From Clostridium arbusti SL206 (GTDB lineage Bacteria; Bacillota; Clostridia; Clostridiales; Clostridiaceae): 38,332 bases of DNA. The translations under genes and the position numbers were made by a program. Below, piece by piece: positions 25,849-33,743 of the stretch. A model generated the notes under the pieces. It did not search any database, was not told the origin of the DNA, and saw nothing but the letters and a program-made list of their open reading frames with translations. The stretch is from assembly GCF_000246895.1 (NCBI RefSeq), contig NZ_BAEV01000028.1:1-38332 (forward strand), given 5' to 3'. Numbering within the stretch: position 1 is the stretch's first letter; every line of letters begins with the position of its first letter.

Positions 25849-26005
25849 GGCACATTCAAATAAATAACTAGTCAGTATGCTAGTATATTTTGAATCCCAC
25901 CGCGTCAACAGAACCCTAATATAGCTCACTATCTCAGGAACCTATTTCCTTGTTGACTTCAAAATATACGTCGCATCTTTGACTTGTTATTTATTTTCAT
26001 ATGCC
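25849..26005 (-). repeat. Inverted-repeat mobile element, full copy 3 (157 bp, opposite orientation)
   Basis: The element begins GGCACATTC and ends CATATGCC, flanked by TAA on both sides (25846-25848, 26006-26008). The ends match copies 1 and 2 but the middle has diverged. The inner stem here is GTCAACA pairing with TGTTGAC rather than the GAATTATAC/GTATAATTC stem. It lies in the 550-bp divergent region between the GIY-YIG and Crp/Fnr genes. Confidence 0.87.
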
Positions 26006-26132
26006 TAACATAAAAAAATAGTGATTTTACAAATACTATTATACAAAATTAATGATAAGATGTGTAACTATAACAATAAAGACTTTCAAAGTCTATATAA
26101 TATAGTTATAATATAATAAGATATAATCCATA

Positions 26133-26229
26133 TGTTTCAATAAATTATATTCATTATAAAATTGCTAATTTGTTTAGAACTCATCTACTAACTACTATTA
26201 GTGTATAATTTTAATTGCAACTTATATAT
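26133..26229. repeat. Duplicated ~95-bp intergenic sequence, copy B
   Basis: This is the same-orientation partner of 24804-24898. A TATAAT (26204-26209) lies in its conserved part, but no good -35 hexamer sits 17 bp upstream. It is followed within 25 bp by a small terminator-like hairpin before the Crp/Fnr gene. Confidence 0.7.
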
Positions 26230-26253
26230 ATTTAAAAAACATAAAATAGTCAG

Positions 26254-26276
26254 AGGGCTGAGTTAGCCTTTTTTTT
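26254..26276 (+). terminator. Terminator-like hairpin in the leader of the Crp/Fnr gene
   Basis: The stem AGGGCT / AGCCTT with a GAGTT loop is followed by eight T (counting from the stem end) on the plus strand. It stands 9 nt before the ribosome binding site of the regulator gene. It may attenuate the regulator, or end a short RNA starting in duplicated sequence B. Confidence 0.6.
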
Positions 26277-26299
26277 ATTAAAATAAGGACGTGATACTT

Positions 26300-26989
26300 T
26301 TGCAAAACTCTTTAAACATACTAAAAAATATTCCTATTTTTTCTCATCTTTCTGATGAAGTTATACAAAAAATAATTGAATTACAAAAGACAAAAAAATA
26401 TAAAAAAGGTGAAATAATTTTTTATGAGGGAGATAAGGGGGAAGCTTTCTTCTTTGTTAAGTCTGGAAAAGTTAAAATCTATAAAACTTCTCTCGATGGC
26501 AGAGATATTACTTTAAATATATTAGGTGAAGGTTCGATTTTCGCAGAAGTTACTCTATTTAATGATATTAATTATCCTGCCACTGTAGAGGTGCTAGAAA
26601 ATAGTGAGATAGGAATGATTTTAAATAAGGATATTGAGCAGATGATTTTAAATAATACTATATTGGCTTTGCAGATAATCAAAGTTCTTACTAAAAGGCT
26701 CTATCGTTCTCAAAAGACACTGAAAGAAATGGCCTTCAGTGATACCTACAACAGAATATCTAGAACCTTACTAGATTTATGTGAAAGACATGGCAAAAAA
26801 ACGGAATTAGGCATTGAGATCGACACAGCTATAACAAGACAGGATATAGCAAATATGGTTGGTACCTCCCGTGAAACTGTAAGTAGAGTCATAAGCGAGC
26901 TTAAAAAAGAGAAAATTTTAGATACATCTTCTAAGAAAATTATAGTCATGGATAAAAACAAATTAACAGAATGTATTGATGAATTTTAG
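26300..26989 (+). CDS. Crp/Fnr-family transcriptional regulator
   Basis: This 229-residue DNA-binding protein has an N-terminal cNMP-type beta-barrel sensor domain (about 15-110; motif FYEGDKGEAFFFVKSGKVKI), a long dimerisation helix, and a C-terminal winged helix-turn-helix (about 165-215; ITRQDIANMVGTSRETVSRV recognition region). It lacks the N-terminal cysteine cluster of Fnr, so a 4Fe-4S oxygen sensor is unlikely. The start is not ATG: I choose TTG at 26300, 10 nt after AAGGA; the GTG at 26291 is only 1 nt from it. It lies near hcp, whose promoter has a Crp/Fnr-type palindrome, so an HcpR-like nitrosative-stress regulator is plausible but unproven. It is probably co-transcribed with the membrane protein 78 bp downstream. 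Confidence 0.87.
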   Translation: MQNSLNILKNIPIFSHLSDEVIQKIIELQKTKKYKKGEIIFYEGDKGEAFFFVKSGKVKIYKTSLDGRDITLNILGEGSIFAEVTLFNDINYPATVEVLENSEIGMILNKDIEQMILNNTILALQIIKVLTKRLYRSQKTLKEMAFSDTYNRISRTLLDLCERHGKKTELGIEIDTAITRQDIANMVGTSRETVSRVISELKKEKILDTSSKKIIVMDKNKLTECIDEF

Positions 26990-27067
26990 AATTGAATATT
27001 ATAATGGTTTCAAATTATAGAGACATTTCCTAGATAAACCTAAAAAATTCAAAAAGTTGGTGATGAA

Positions 27068-28348
27068 TTGTTTAATTTAAAAGATGAAAATATATCAATT
27101 AAAATATTGCTTTTTGCAAGCTGCCTCATATTATTTTTCTTAATTTTAATTTCTATATTATATTATGGCAACAATACCCTCTTAGGAAATTTTTATGAGC
27201 CTAACAATGATGATGTAAAATTCATTAGAAGTGCTTGGAATTTAGTGCAAACAGGAGTATATACATATCATAAACCACCAGTTCCAACAGTTTTTATGAT
27301 GCCTGGTCTTTCATATACATTAGCTTTCTTTATGTCAATTTTCGGTAAATTTGGTGGTATAACAGCTTTTCGTATTACTCAAGGAGCAATACAAGTACTA
27401 TCTCTGCTTCTATTATTTTTTATAGCAAGAAAGGTGTTTAACAGTAAAGTAGCTATTGTTGCAATAATAATGGATTTAATTTACATACCTGAAATTTGGG
27501 TTCCTAATCTCATATTAACTGAAACATTCTTCAAATTTTTTGTATTGTGTCTCGTTTATTTTTCCATATATGCTATAGATAAAGATAGAACTAAATTTTA
27601 TCTTTTAGGTGGTGCAGCTTTAGGTTTTGCGACCCTATTTAGACCTACTATATCTACATATCCTGTGATTATTTTAATTATATGGATTATAAAAAAATTA
27701 AGCTTTAAAAAAGCTGTTAAATATACTTTAACTGTTACAGTAGTATTTTGTATAGTATTAAGCCCATGGTGGATAAGAAATTATAAAACATTTAATAAAT
27801 TTATTCCATTTACCTTAGCTACAGGCAATCCCATGCTCCAAGGTACCTTTATTAATTATGATCAAACTACTAAGTCAACAGATGGATTAGATTATACTCA
27901 TTATAATACTAAAAATCCTAAACTTTCTGAAATACAAAGAAATACTATGGAAATGGTTCTTTCAAAATACAGATTAGAAAGTCTTTTTCCAAAGGAACCC
28001 TTAAAATTTATTCGCTGGTATACTATAGGTAAAAGTAAGATTCAGGTTAGGACACCCTTCTATTGGAAAAATATTTTTAACATAAAATATAAAATTGTAG
28101 AGCACTATCATTACATAATACTTATTTTAAGCCTTGCTGGTGCCATATTATATTTTTTAAGTCCCAATAAAAATATACTTGGAATTTTACCCATAGCAAC
28201 GGTAGTGTATTTTATTCTTATATATCTTCCATTTTTCACTATGAGTAGATATTTTTATCCGGTTATGCCTATTTTAATTATGTTTTCTTCCTATATTTTT
28301 GTAAGTATATTTGAAAATATTCCTTTCAACAAAAAAATAAGTTTCTAA
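27068..28348 (+). CDS. Membrane glycosyltransferase, GT39/ArnT-like (PMT family)
   Basis: This 426-residue protein has about ten transmembrane helices. Such GT-C enzymes use polyprenyl-phosphate sugars as donors at the outer face of the membrane. After the first helix, the extracytoplasmic loop carries the acidic pair typical of the catalytic DD/DE motif (EPNNDDVKFIR). LTETFFKF and LGFATLFRPT further along resemble family blocks. The acceptor is unknown. The start is TTG at 27068 with a GGTGAT site upstream; no ATG fits this frame. It follows the Crp/Fnr gene by 78 bp and converges on hcp, sharing the hairpin at 28376-28405. Confidence 0.78.
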   Translation: MFNLKDENISIKILLFASCLILFFLILISILYYGNNTLLGNFYEPNNDDVKFIRSAWNLVQTGVYTYHKPPVPTVFMMPGLSYTLAFFMSIFGKFGGITAFRITQGAIQVLSLLLLFFIARKVFNSKVAIVAIIMDLIYIPEIWVPNLILTETFFKFFVLCLVYFSIYAIDKDRTKFYLLGGAALGFATLFRPTISTYPVIILIIWIIKKLSFKKAVKYTLTVTVVFCIVLSPWWIRNYKTFNKFIPFTLATGNPMLQGTFINYDQTTKSTDGLDYTHYNTKNPKLSEIQRNTMEMVLSKYRLESLFPKEPLKFIRWYTIGKSKIQVRTPFYWKNIFNIKYKIVEHYHYIILILSLAGAILYFLSPNKNILGILPIATVVYFILIYLPFFTMSRYFYPVMPILIMFSSYIFVSIFENIPFNKKISF

Positions 28349-28375
28349 ACTTATTTTGCAGTATTTATTAAAAAA

Positions 28376-28405
28376 GAGCGAACTAACATTTAAGCTAGTT
28401 CGCCC
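28376..28405. terminator. Bidirectional terminator between the glycosyltransferase and hcp genes
   Basis: A 10-bp stem (GAGCGAACTA / TAGTTCGCCC) has one A-C mismatch on the plus strand that becomes a G-U wobble on the minus strand. T-tracts or T-rich sequence follow on both sides (TTTCTT on plus, TTTTT on minus). Confidence 0.75.
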
Positions 28406-28417
28406 TTTCTTAATATT

Positions 28418-29758
28418 TTATCCCATCATTTTAGCTAAATCTGCTTTTGCATCTCCACTTACTAAATTTAAGTTAAAGTTATCTTGTAATACCTTTATTA
28501 CTCCCTCTGATAAAAATTTAGGTGCTGAAGGTCCTACATATACATTTTTAATTCCAAGACTGAATAATCCAAGTAATATTGCAACAGCTTTTTGTTCAAA
28601 CCATGATAATACAATACTTACAGGAAGATCATTAACGCTGCAACCAAATGCCTCTGCTAGAGCAAGTGCAATTTTTACTGTTGAACCAGAATTATTACAT
28701 TGTCCAAGATCAATATATCTTGGAATATCTGTTCCTGGTACTGTTCCAAAATCTATGTCGTTAAATCTGAATTTACCACAAGATGTAGTTAATATTACAC
28801 ATTCCTTTGGAAGTGCTTCTGCAAGATCTCTATAATAATTTCTTCCCTTAGTAGGTGCATCACAGCCAGCTATTACGAAAAATCTCTTAATCTTACCAGA
28901 CTTAACAGCCTCAATTATTTCTGGTGCTATTGATAATACTGTATTATGATGGAAACCAGTAGTTAGTGTCTTATCTGATTCTATATTTGCTTCTTTTAAT
29001 TCCAATGCTTTATTTATTAATGGACTAAAATCATTGTTTTGAATCTTTTCAATTCCTTCAAGTCCTGCTGTTCCATAAGTCCAGAATCTATCTGCATAAG
29101 TTCCTGTAGTTATTGGCATTAAGCAGTTTGTAGTTCCAAGAATTGCTCCTGGGAATTTCTCAAATAACTGTCTTTGATCATACCAAGCCTTACCTACATT
29201 ACCCTTTAAGTGAGAGTATTTCTTAAGCTCTGGATACCCATGAGCTGGAAGCATTTCAGAATGAGTATATATATTTATTCCTTTTCCCTCTGTTTGTTTT
29301 AAAAGTTCCTCTAGTGCATATAAATTGTGACCTGTAACTAATATACAGTGACCTTGAACCTTGTCCTGTGTTACTACCGCAGGTACTGGTACCCCAAGTT
29401 TTGAAGTATGTGCATTATCTAAAAGATCCATAACTTTAACTGCTGCTGTACCAACCTTTAATGCCATTCCTACATTTTCTTCCAAACTAAAATTTGAATT
29501 TGTAAGTGTTGTATACAAAGCTTCATTAACTATCTGATCAACTTCTGGATCTGTCTTTCCTAACTCATTTGCATGAGTTCTATATGCCGCTACTCCCTTT
29601 AATCCAAATATTATTGTATCTTGAAGACTTGCTATTTCAGGGTTTTTACCACAAACACCAAACTTTGTACATCCACCTACTGGTGTTTGCTCACATTGAT
29701 AACAGAACATAGGATTGCATGTATTTTTATTTTCATCTTTTTTAAATATATTAATCAT
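28418..29758 (-). CDS. hcp: Hydroxylamine reductase / hybrid cluster protein, short form
   Basis: This cytosolic Fe-S protein carries a 4Fe-4S cubane and the hybrid 4Fe-2S-2O cluster. It reduces hydroxylamine to ammonia in vitro and is implicated in nitric oxide detoxification. The N-terminal cysteines C19, C22, C30 and C36 follow the CX2CX7CX5C pattern of anaerobe Hcp. Hybrid-cluster ligands are expected in GTTNCLMP, AGCDAP, TSCGKFRF and GQCNN. At 446 residues it lacks about 100 residues between the N-terminal cluster and the rest, as in the short (class III) form. The ATG start follows GGGGAG. Its promoter overlaps a perfect 14-bp Crp/Fnr-like palindrome. Confidence 0.93.
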   Translation of the reverse strand: MINIFKKDENKNTCNPMFCYQCEQTPVGGCTKFGVCGKNPEIASLQDTIIFGLKGVAAYRTHANELGKTDPEVDQIVNEALYTTLTNSNFSLEENVGMALKVGTAAVKVMDLLDNAHTSKLGVPVPAVVTQDKVQGHCILVTGHNLYALEELLKQTEGKGINIYTHSEMLPAHGYPELKKYSHLKGNVGKAWYDQRQLFEKFPGAILGTTNCLMPITTGTYADRFWTYGTAGLEGIEKIQNNDFSPLINKALELKEANIESDKTLTTGFHHNTVLSIAPEIIEAVKSGKIKRFFVIAGCDAPTKGRNYYRDLAEALPKECVILTTSCGKFRFNDIDFGTVPGTDIPRYIDLGQCNNSGSTVKIALALAEAFGCSVNDLPVSIVLSWFEQKAVAILLGLFSLGIKNVYVGPSAPKFLSEGVIKVLQDNFNLNLVSGDAKADLAKMMG

Positions 29759-29797
29759 TTTTTAATCTCCCCTTTTTTATATTAACTCTATGACCCT

Positions 29798-29839
29798 ATT
29801 CTATTATAATTAAATAACATATTCAGTGATGTACATCAC
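29798..29839 (-). promoter_or_regulatory. hcp promoter with Crp/Fnr-type operator
   Basis: GTGATGTACATCAC (29826-29839) is a perfect 14-bp palindrome of the TGTGA-N6-TCACA type. On the minus strand, -10 candidates are TATAAT (29803-29808) and TAGAAT (29798-29803). Relative to them the palindrome centre is near -36.5 or -41.5, the class II activator position, and it replaces a good -35 box. A Crp/Fnr regulator gene lies 2.8 kb away. Confidence 0.7.
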
Positions 29840-29897
29840 ATTATAAGAAAATCTTTTATCTTTTTATTATAAAATTATATTTGTACATAAAAAAACA

Positions 29898-29926
29898 CTA
29901 TCAACGTTTATTTAAACTTTGATAGC
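29898..29926 (-). terminator. Terminator of the PAP2 gene
   Basis: The stem CTATCAACGTTTA / TAAACTTTGATAG (one mismatch) with a very short loop lies between the PAP2 stop and the hcp promoter. On the minus strand it is followed by TGTTTTTTTATG, a proper T-tract. Confidence 0.75.
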
Positions 29927-29989
29927 GTTAATTGAGTTTTATAATTTTCATTATAATATTTTACTAAAAATAATATTTAAAATAATTCT

Positions 29990-30673
29990 TTAGAACTTAA
30001 CATCACTCTTATTTCTTATTGAGAATGTACTAATTGCAACATATGGCCTTTTACAAAGTTCTGCCACCTTGTCTCTAATAACTAGATTGGCTATAGCGAA
30101 AGTAATTAAAGCTATTATAATACCGTATACTCCATCTAGAATAACATGCTGTTTTATAAAAAGTGTAGATAAAATTATAACTACATTTAATATAGTAACA
30201 ACAATACTTAATATTATATTTCTATTTTTACACTTCCATATACCCTCTATCATAAAGAAACAAGTCATCACATGTATACTTGGGAAACAGTTAAATGGAT
30301 TATCTGCTCTATATAACATTTTCAATATACCCGTAAATACATCATTACCCACCAATATAGGTCTTGTGATAGTTGTCTGAAAAAAATAAAAAGTTAGATA
30401 TGATATTAGAAGTCCACATACTAAACTAATTAAAAGCTTACAATAGGTCAATTTATCCTTTGTGCATATGTAAAAGAACACTAGCGGTACTAAAGGATAC
30501 CAAACTACATAGGGTACTATAAATTCTTTTATAAAAGGTATACTTCTATCTATACTAGTAGCTAGGCTGCTAGTTCCTCTTACAGAAGAGTTCAAAAGTC
30601 CATAGCATATATTTAATATTAATATGGGAACCATAAAACAGAAAGCTGATATATTGTTACGTATTTTATTCAT
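29990..30673 (-). CDS. PAP2-superfamily membrane phosphatase
   Basis: This 227-residue integral membrane protein has about six helices. It carries the lipid-phosphatase/phosphotransferase signature in two extracytoplasmic blocks: CFPSIHVMTCF (PSxH) and IKQHVILDGVYG (the histidine-aspartate block). TTITRP supplies the basic/RP part of the first motif. Such enzymes remove phosphate from phosphatidate or undecaprenyl pyrophosphate, or transfer head groups; the substrate cannot be told. The ATG start follows AAGGGGG. It lies 41 bp downstream of the EamA transporter on the same strand and may be co-transcribed with it. A terminator follows. Confidence 0.82.
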   Translation of the reverse strand: MNKIRNNISAFCFMVPILILNICYGLLNSSVRGTSSLATSIDRSIPFIKEFIVPYVVWYPLVPLVFFYICTKDKLTYCKLLISLVCGLLISYLTFYFFQTTITRPILVGNDVFTGILKMLYRADNPFNCFPSIHVMTCFFMIEGIWKCKNRNIILSIVVTILNVVIILSTLFIKQHVILDGVYGIIIALITFAIANLVIRDKVAELCKRPYVAISTFSIRNKSDVKF

Positions 30674-30714
30674 TGTATTCCCCCTTAGGATAAAAAGGTG
30701 ATTTTATCTCATAA

Positions 30715-31677
30715 TTAAACCTCATATTTATTATAATTAATTATACCTAGTTTACGCTCGGATTCTTTATTAACAAGCCAAATCCCTATACATACACATA
30801 TAAGTGCTATAATGTTCTTTAAACTAAATATACTTTCTCTCAAGAAAATTGATGATAGTATAACTCCAAAAACAGGAATCAAAAAATTAAAGACAGCCAC
30901 TGAACCAACTTTATTGTATTTTAAAAGCAGTGCCCATAGTGAAAAGGCTGTAGCTGATAATATAGCCATATAAATTAACAATAAAGAAGAACCTACGTTA
31001 AAATTATATACTCTCCCACCTAAAAACATTCCTAGTAATGTTAAAATTATTCCCCCAATAAAGAGATTATAACCTGTAACTACCATTACATCCATAGTTG
31101 TTGTAAGCTTTTTCCCATAAATAGCTGCTGCTGCAAAAATAAAAGCAGCTAAAATTATAAAACCCTCTCCGCTAAAACTAAAGGAACTTTTAAATAGATC
31201 TATACTAAAGTTTATAGACATTACCCCTATAAACCCTATAATGCATCCAATTATCTTATTTCTATTCAATTTATCATTTTTATAAATATAATTAGCTAAT
31301 ACTACACTAAAAAAAGTACCGGTAGCATTCATTATTGACCCTTTAACTCCAGTAGTATTAGAAAGCCCCACATAGAAAAATATATACTGCACTGCTGTCT
31401 GCGTAAATCCTAACATAAATATTTGAGACATATTTCTCTTAGATAGAGTAATTATACTCTTTCCACTTAATCTGGCTATACTAAGTACAATTATACCCGC
31501 TATAGTAAACCTATACCCAGCAAATATAATTTCAGAAGCTATATCACCCTGAGAAATATTGAATAATCTATATCCGATTTTTACAGCAGGATAGGCACTT
31601 CCCCATAGTAGACAACATAGAGAAGCAATGAAAACAACAAATTTTTTATTTGTAAATATATTATTTGTATTATGCAA
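30715..31677 (-). CDS. EamA/DMT-family transporter
   Basis: This 320-residue drug/metabolite transporter has ten predicted helices formed by two EamA repeats. The first repeat starts at CLLWGSAYPAVKIGYR, typical of DMT exporters, and the second begins around GEGFIILAAFIFAAAAIYGKK. The export substrate (amino acids, purines or other metabolites) is unknown. The start appears to be TTG at 31677, with AAGGG 12 nt upstream, a rather long spacing; no nearer start fits the frame. It may be co-transcribed with the PAP2 gene 41 bp downstream. Confidence 0.85.
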   Translation of the reverse strand: MHNTNNIFTNKKFVVFIASLCCLLWGSAYPAVKIGYRLFNISQGDIASEIIFAGYRFTIAGIIVLSIARLSGKSIITLSKRNMSQIFMLGFTQTAVQYIFFYVGLSNTTGVKGSIMNATGTFFSVVLANYIYKNDKLNRNKIIGCIIGFIGVMSINFSIDLFKSSFSFSGEGFIILAAFIFAAAAIYGKKLTTTMDVMVVTGYNLFIGGIILTLLGMFLGGRVYNFNVGSSLLLIYMAILSATAFSLWALLLKYNKVGSVAVFNFLIPVFGVILSSIFLRESIFSLKNIIALICVCIGIWLVNKESERKLGIINYNKYEV

Positions 31678-31863
31678 AGTATTATAAGTCCCTTCTTTTT
31701 ATTACATTTCCCTATTATAGTCCAATAAAGGCTAAATTTCAACAAATCAAATTATTACTTATTAATCTTCACGATATTTGCTTAATATTTATAAAAAAAG
31801 TTATTGAAATTAAAATAGAAAAACCAGTTTATTAGATGGGTTATACGGTTATGTATTATTTTA

Positions 31864-31898
31864 CCACTAATTAGCATCTTATAAATACTAATCAGTGG
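31864..31898 (-). terminator. Hairpin downstream of the manC pseudogene
   Basis: The stem CCACTAATTAG / CTAATCAGTGG (one mismatch, 12-nt loop) lies 88 nt past the guanylyltransferase stop, with a degenerate repeat element inserted between them. No T-tract is obvious. The remainder of the 309-bp gap between EamA and manC shows nothing else. Confidence 0.45.
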
Positions 31899-31903
31899 CT
31901 TTA

Positions 31904-31982
31904 GGTATCTGAAAAAAAATAACAAGTCAAATATGCCACGGATATTTTGTGTCATACTGACTGGCCATTTCTTAAAGATGCC
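31904..31982 (+). repeat. Inverted-repeat element, degenerate copy 5 (79 bp)
   Basis: The element begins GGTATCTG and ends AGATGCC, flanked by TTA on both sides (31901-31903, 31983-31985). It retains recognisable blocks of the family (AAATAACAAGTCAAA, GATATTTTG, CATACTGACT) but has lost the centre. Its right edge falls 4 bp from the stop codon of the guanylyltransferase reading frame. Confidence 0.65.
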
Positions 31983-31986
31983 TTAA

Positions 31987-33055
31987 TTATAGATATTTAT
32001 CTAATATATTATTATTCTTCAAGGTGTTTACAAGCGACTTTATTTCTTGATCTTTATTTTTATCCATTATCAGAATTACATCTCCTGAATCCACTATAAT
32101 TAAATCTTTTATTCCAAACCCTATTACAAGCTTATCTTTTCCAAATATGCAGCAGTTTTCGCTTTGCTCTAAAAATGTATTCCCATTAATACTATTTCCC
32201 CGGTAATCATTCAAAAATCTAGACAATGCAACAAAATTACCTATATCATCCCATCTAAAGTCACATTTAACTACATAGGCCTTTCGGGTTTTTTGTCATT
32301 ATACCAAAATCTACTGATATACCATCTATAAGATCATACTGCTCTCGTATAATTTCTTCTTCCTTTTCTGTGCCTAAATACTGATATATAGTCATAAGGC
32401 TTTTATACATCTTAGGAAGATATTTTTCCATCTCTCTTAGAAATGAATCTGCCCTCCATATAAACATCCCACTATTCCATAAATAGTTTTCTGCTAATAA
32501 AAAATCCTTTGCAACTTCGATATTAGGCTTTTCAACAAATCTTTCTACTTTATAAGTAGAATTAACAGAAGTAATCTTTTCTCCCATCTGTATATACCCA
32601 TATCCCGTTTCAGGTCTTGTTGGTGGAATACCAATAGTCACAAGCCCTCTTCTTCTTTGTACTACATCAACTCCTTGCTTTAATGTATCTATAAATTCTT
32701 TTTTTCCTTCAACATGATGATCAGAAGGAAGAACCATCATTACTGCATCATTATCTTTTTTTAATAACTTTATAGCTGACAATCCTATACAAGTAGCAGT
32801 TTCCTTATTGACAGGCTCTGCATAAACATTTTCTTTCTTTATTTCTGGCAGTTCTTCATATACTTTTTCTATATAATTTTCATTAGTCACAATATATATA
32901 TTTTCCTTATCGACTAATGGCTTTATTCTATCAACAGTATTTCTTAAAAAGCTTTTATTATTAATTACTTTTAAGAATTGTTTAGGGTTCTCTTCACGAG
33001 ATAGAGGATAAAGTCTTGTTCCCTTTCCACCTGCCAATATTAGCGCATATAACAA
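31987..33055 (-). pseudogene. manC: Mannose-1-phosphate guanylyltransferase, frameshifted
   Basis: This enzyme family makes GDP-mannose from mannose-1-phosphate and GTP for surface polysaccharides. The N-terminal part is complete: LAGGKGTRLYPLSREENPKQ (nucleotide-binding loop), VEKPN and LWNSGMFIWRA. After the block VDFGIMTK the frame runs into a stop near 32267, while the expected continuation (YVVKCDFRWDDIGNF) is in the +1 frame through to 31987. Removing one A from the run of six (plus-strand T run 32289-32294) restores a normal ~355-residue protein without the phosphomannose isomerase domain. It is either a recent inactivation or a homopolymer sequencing error. The start is probably TTG at 33055, 8 nt after GAGG; the upstream GTG overlaps that site. 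Confidence 0.85.
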
Positions 33056-33120
33056 AAAAAACACCTCAATAATTATTGCTCACACTAATATGATATGAAC
33101 AAATATATTATAAGGTGATT

Positions 33121-33155
33121 AACACTCTAGTGCTTTGTTTAACGCCTAGAGTGTT
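33121..33155 (+). terminator. Hairpin between manC and the small membrane protein gene
   Basis: A perfect 10-bp stem (AACACTCTAG / CTAGAGTGTT) with a 15-nt loop is followed by TTTATTTTTT on the plus strand. Both neighbours are on the minus strand, where no T-tract follows. It therefore points the wrong way for them, or terminates a plus-strand antisense transcript across manC. Confidence 0.6.
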
Positions 33156-33178
33156 TTTATTTTTTAACTATTTCCTAT

Positions 33179-33466
33179 CTACACATCTTTATATTCTACA
33201 TCTATTACTTCTCCATCCAAATCGTCATTTGATGTAAATCTAGAAGTATCATTATAGTTTTTTCTTGCACTTGTATTTATTTTTGATTCACTCTTTTTAA
33301 AATGCTCTTTAAAATATCTTTTTCCTCTTATTGCGGCATAAATTATAACTCCTGCTATTATAAGTAAAGGTATTAAATGTATCAATAGATATCCGCCTAT
33401 CAATACAACCGCCGCTATAATCATTAAACCAAATATTCCCGAAAGACTTTTTCCCATGAATTCCAT
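33179..33466 (-). CDS. Small membrane protein of unknown function
   Basis: This 95-residue protein has two closely spaced hydrophobic segments (about 8-26 and 28-46, with HLIP between them). A basic stretch (RGKRYFKEHFKK) and a polar, acidic C-terminal tail ending GEVIDVEYKDV follow. The charge pattern predicts both termini inside. I do not recognise a family; such short proteins with a VID-V-Y-DV tail occur in clostridia as far as I recall. The ATG at 33466 has only a weak GTGGG site; an ATG three codons later is also possible. It is transcribed alone or with manC 123 bp downstream. Confidence 0.65.
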   Translation of the reverse strand: MEFMGKSLSGIFGLMIIAAVVLIGGYLLIHLIPLLIIAGVIIYAAIRGKRYFKEHFKKSESKINTSARKNYNDTSRFTSNDDLDGEVIDVEYKDV

Positions 33467-33743
33467 TTTCCCACTTCTTTCTTTAAATTATACAAATATA
33501 TATCTTCGAAGAAATAATCAATTGCTACTCTCTCAAAATGTTTTGCTTATTATTTCTCTTCATATATCTAATATTATGTATAAACTAATTACTTTTAACT
33601 ATGTATTCATTATATCACAAATTCATAAAGAGTTATTTAATATTACTTAATAAAGTATTAATAAATTGTTAAATTTACAATGCATACATAAATATTATAA
33701 GAATATATTTATAATAATATAATTAATATAGGGAGGTTATGAA

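Noticed and set aside
12613-26008. Repeats considered as a CRISPR array or as shared terminators
   Set aside because: Copies are kilobases apart, in both orientations, without regular spacers, and each has its own 3-bp flanking duplication, which fits transposition.
32283-32300. Programmed -1 frameshift at A-AAA-AAC in manC
   Set aside because: The downstream coding frame is +1 relative to the upstream one; a -1 slip would reach a stop within a few codons.
33456-33650. 64-codon plus-strand frame in the gap before the 148-residue gene
   Set aside because: It begins inside the start of the minus-strand membrane protein, has no ribosome binding site and has a composition typical of translated AT-rich spacer.
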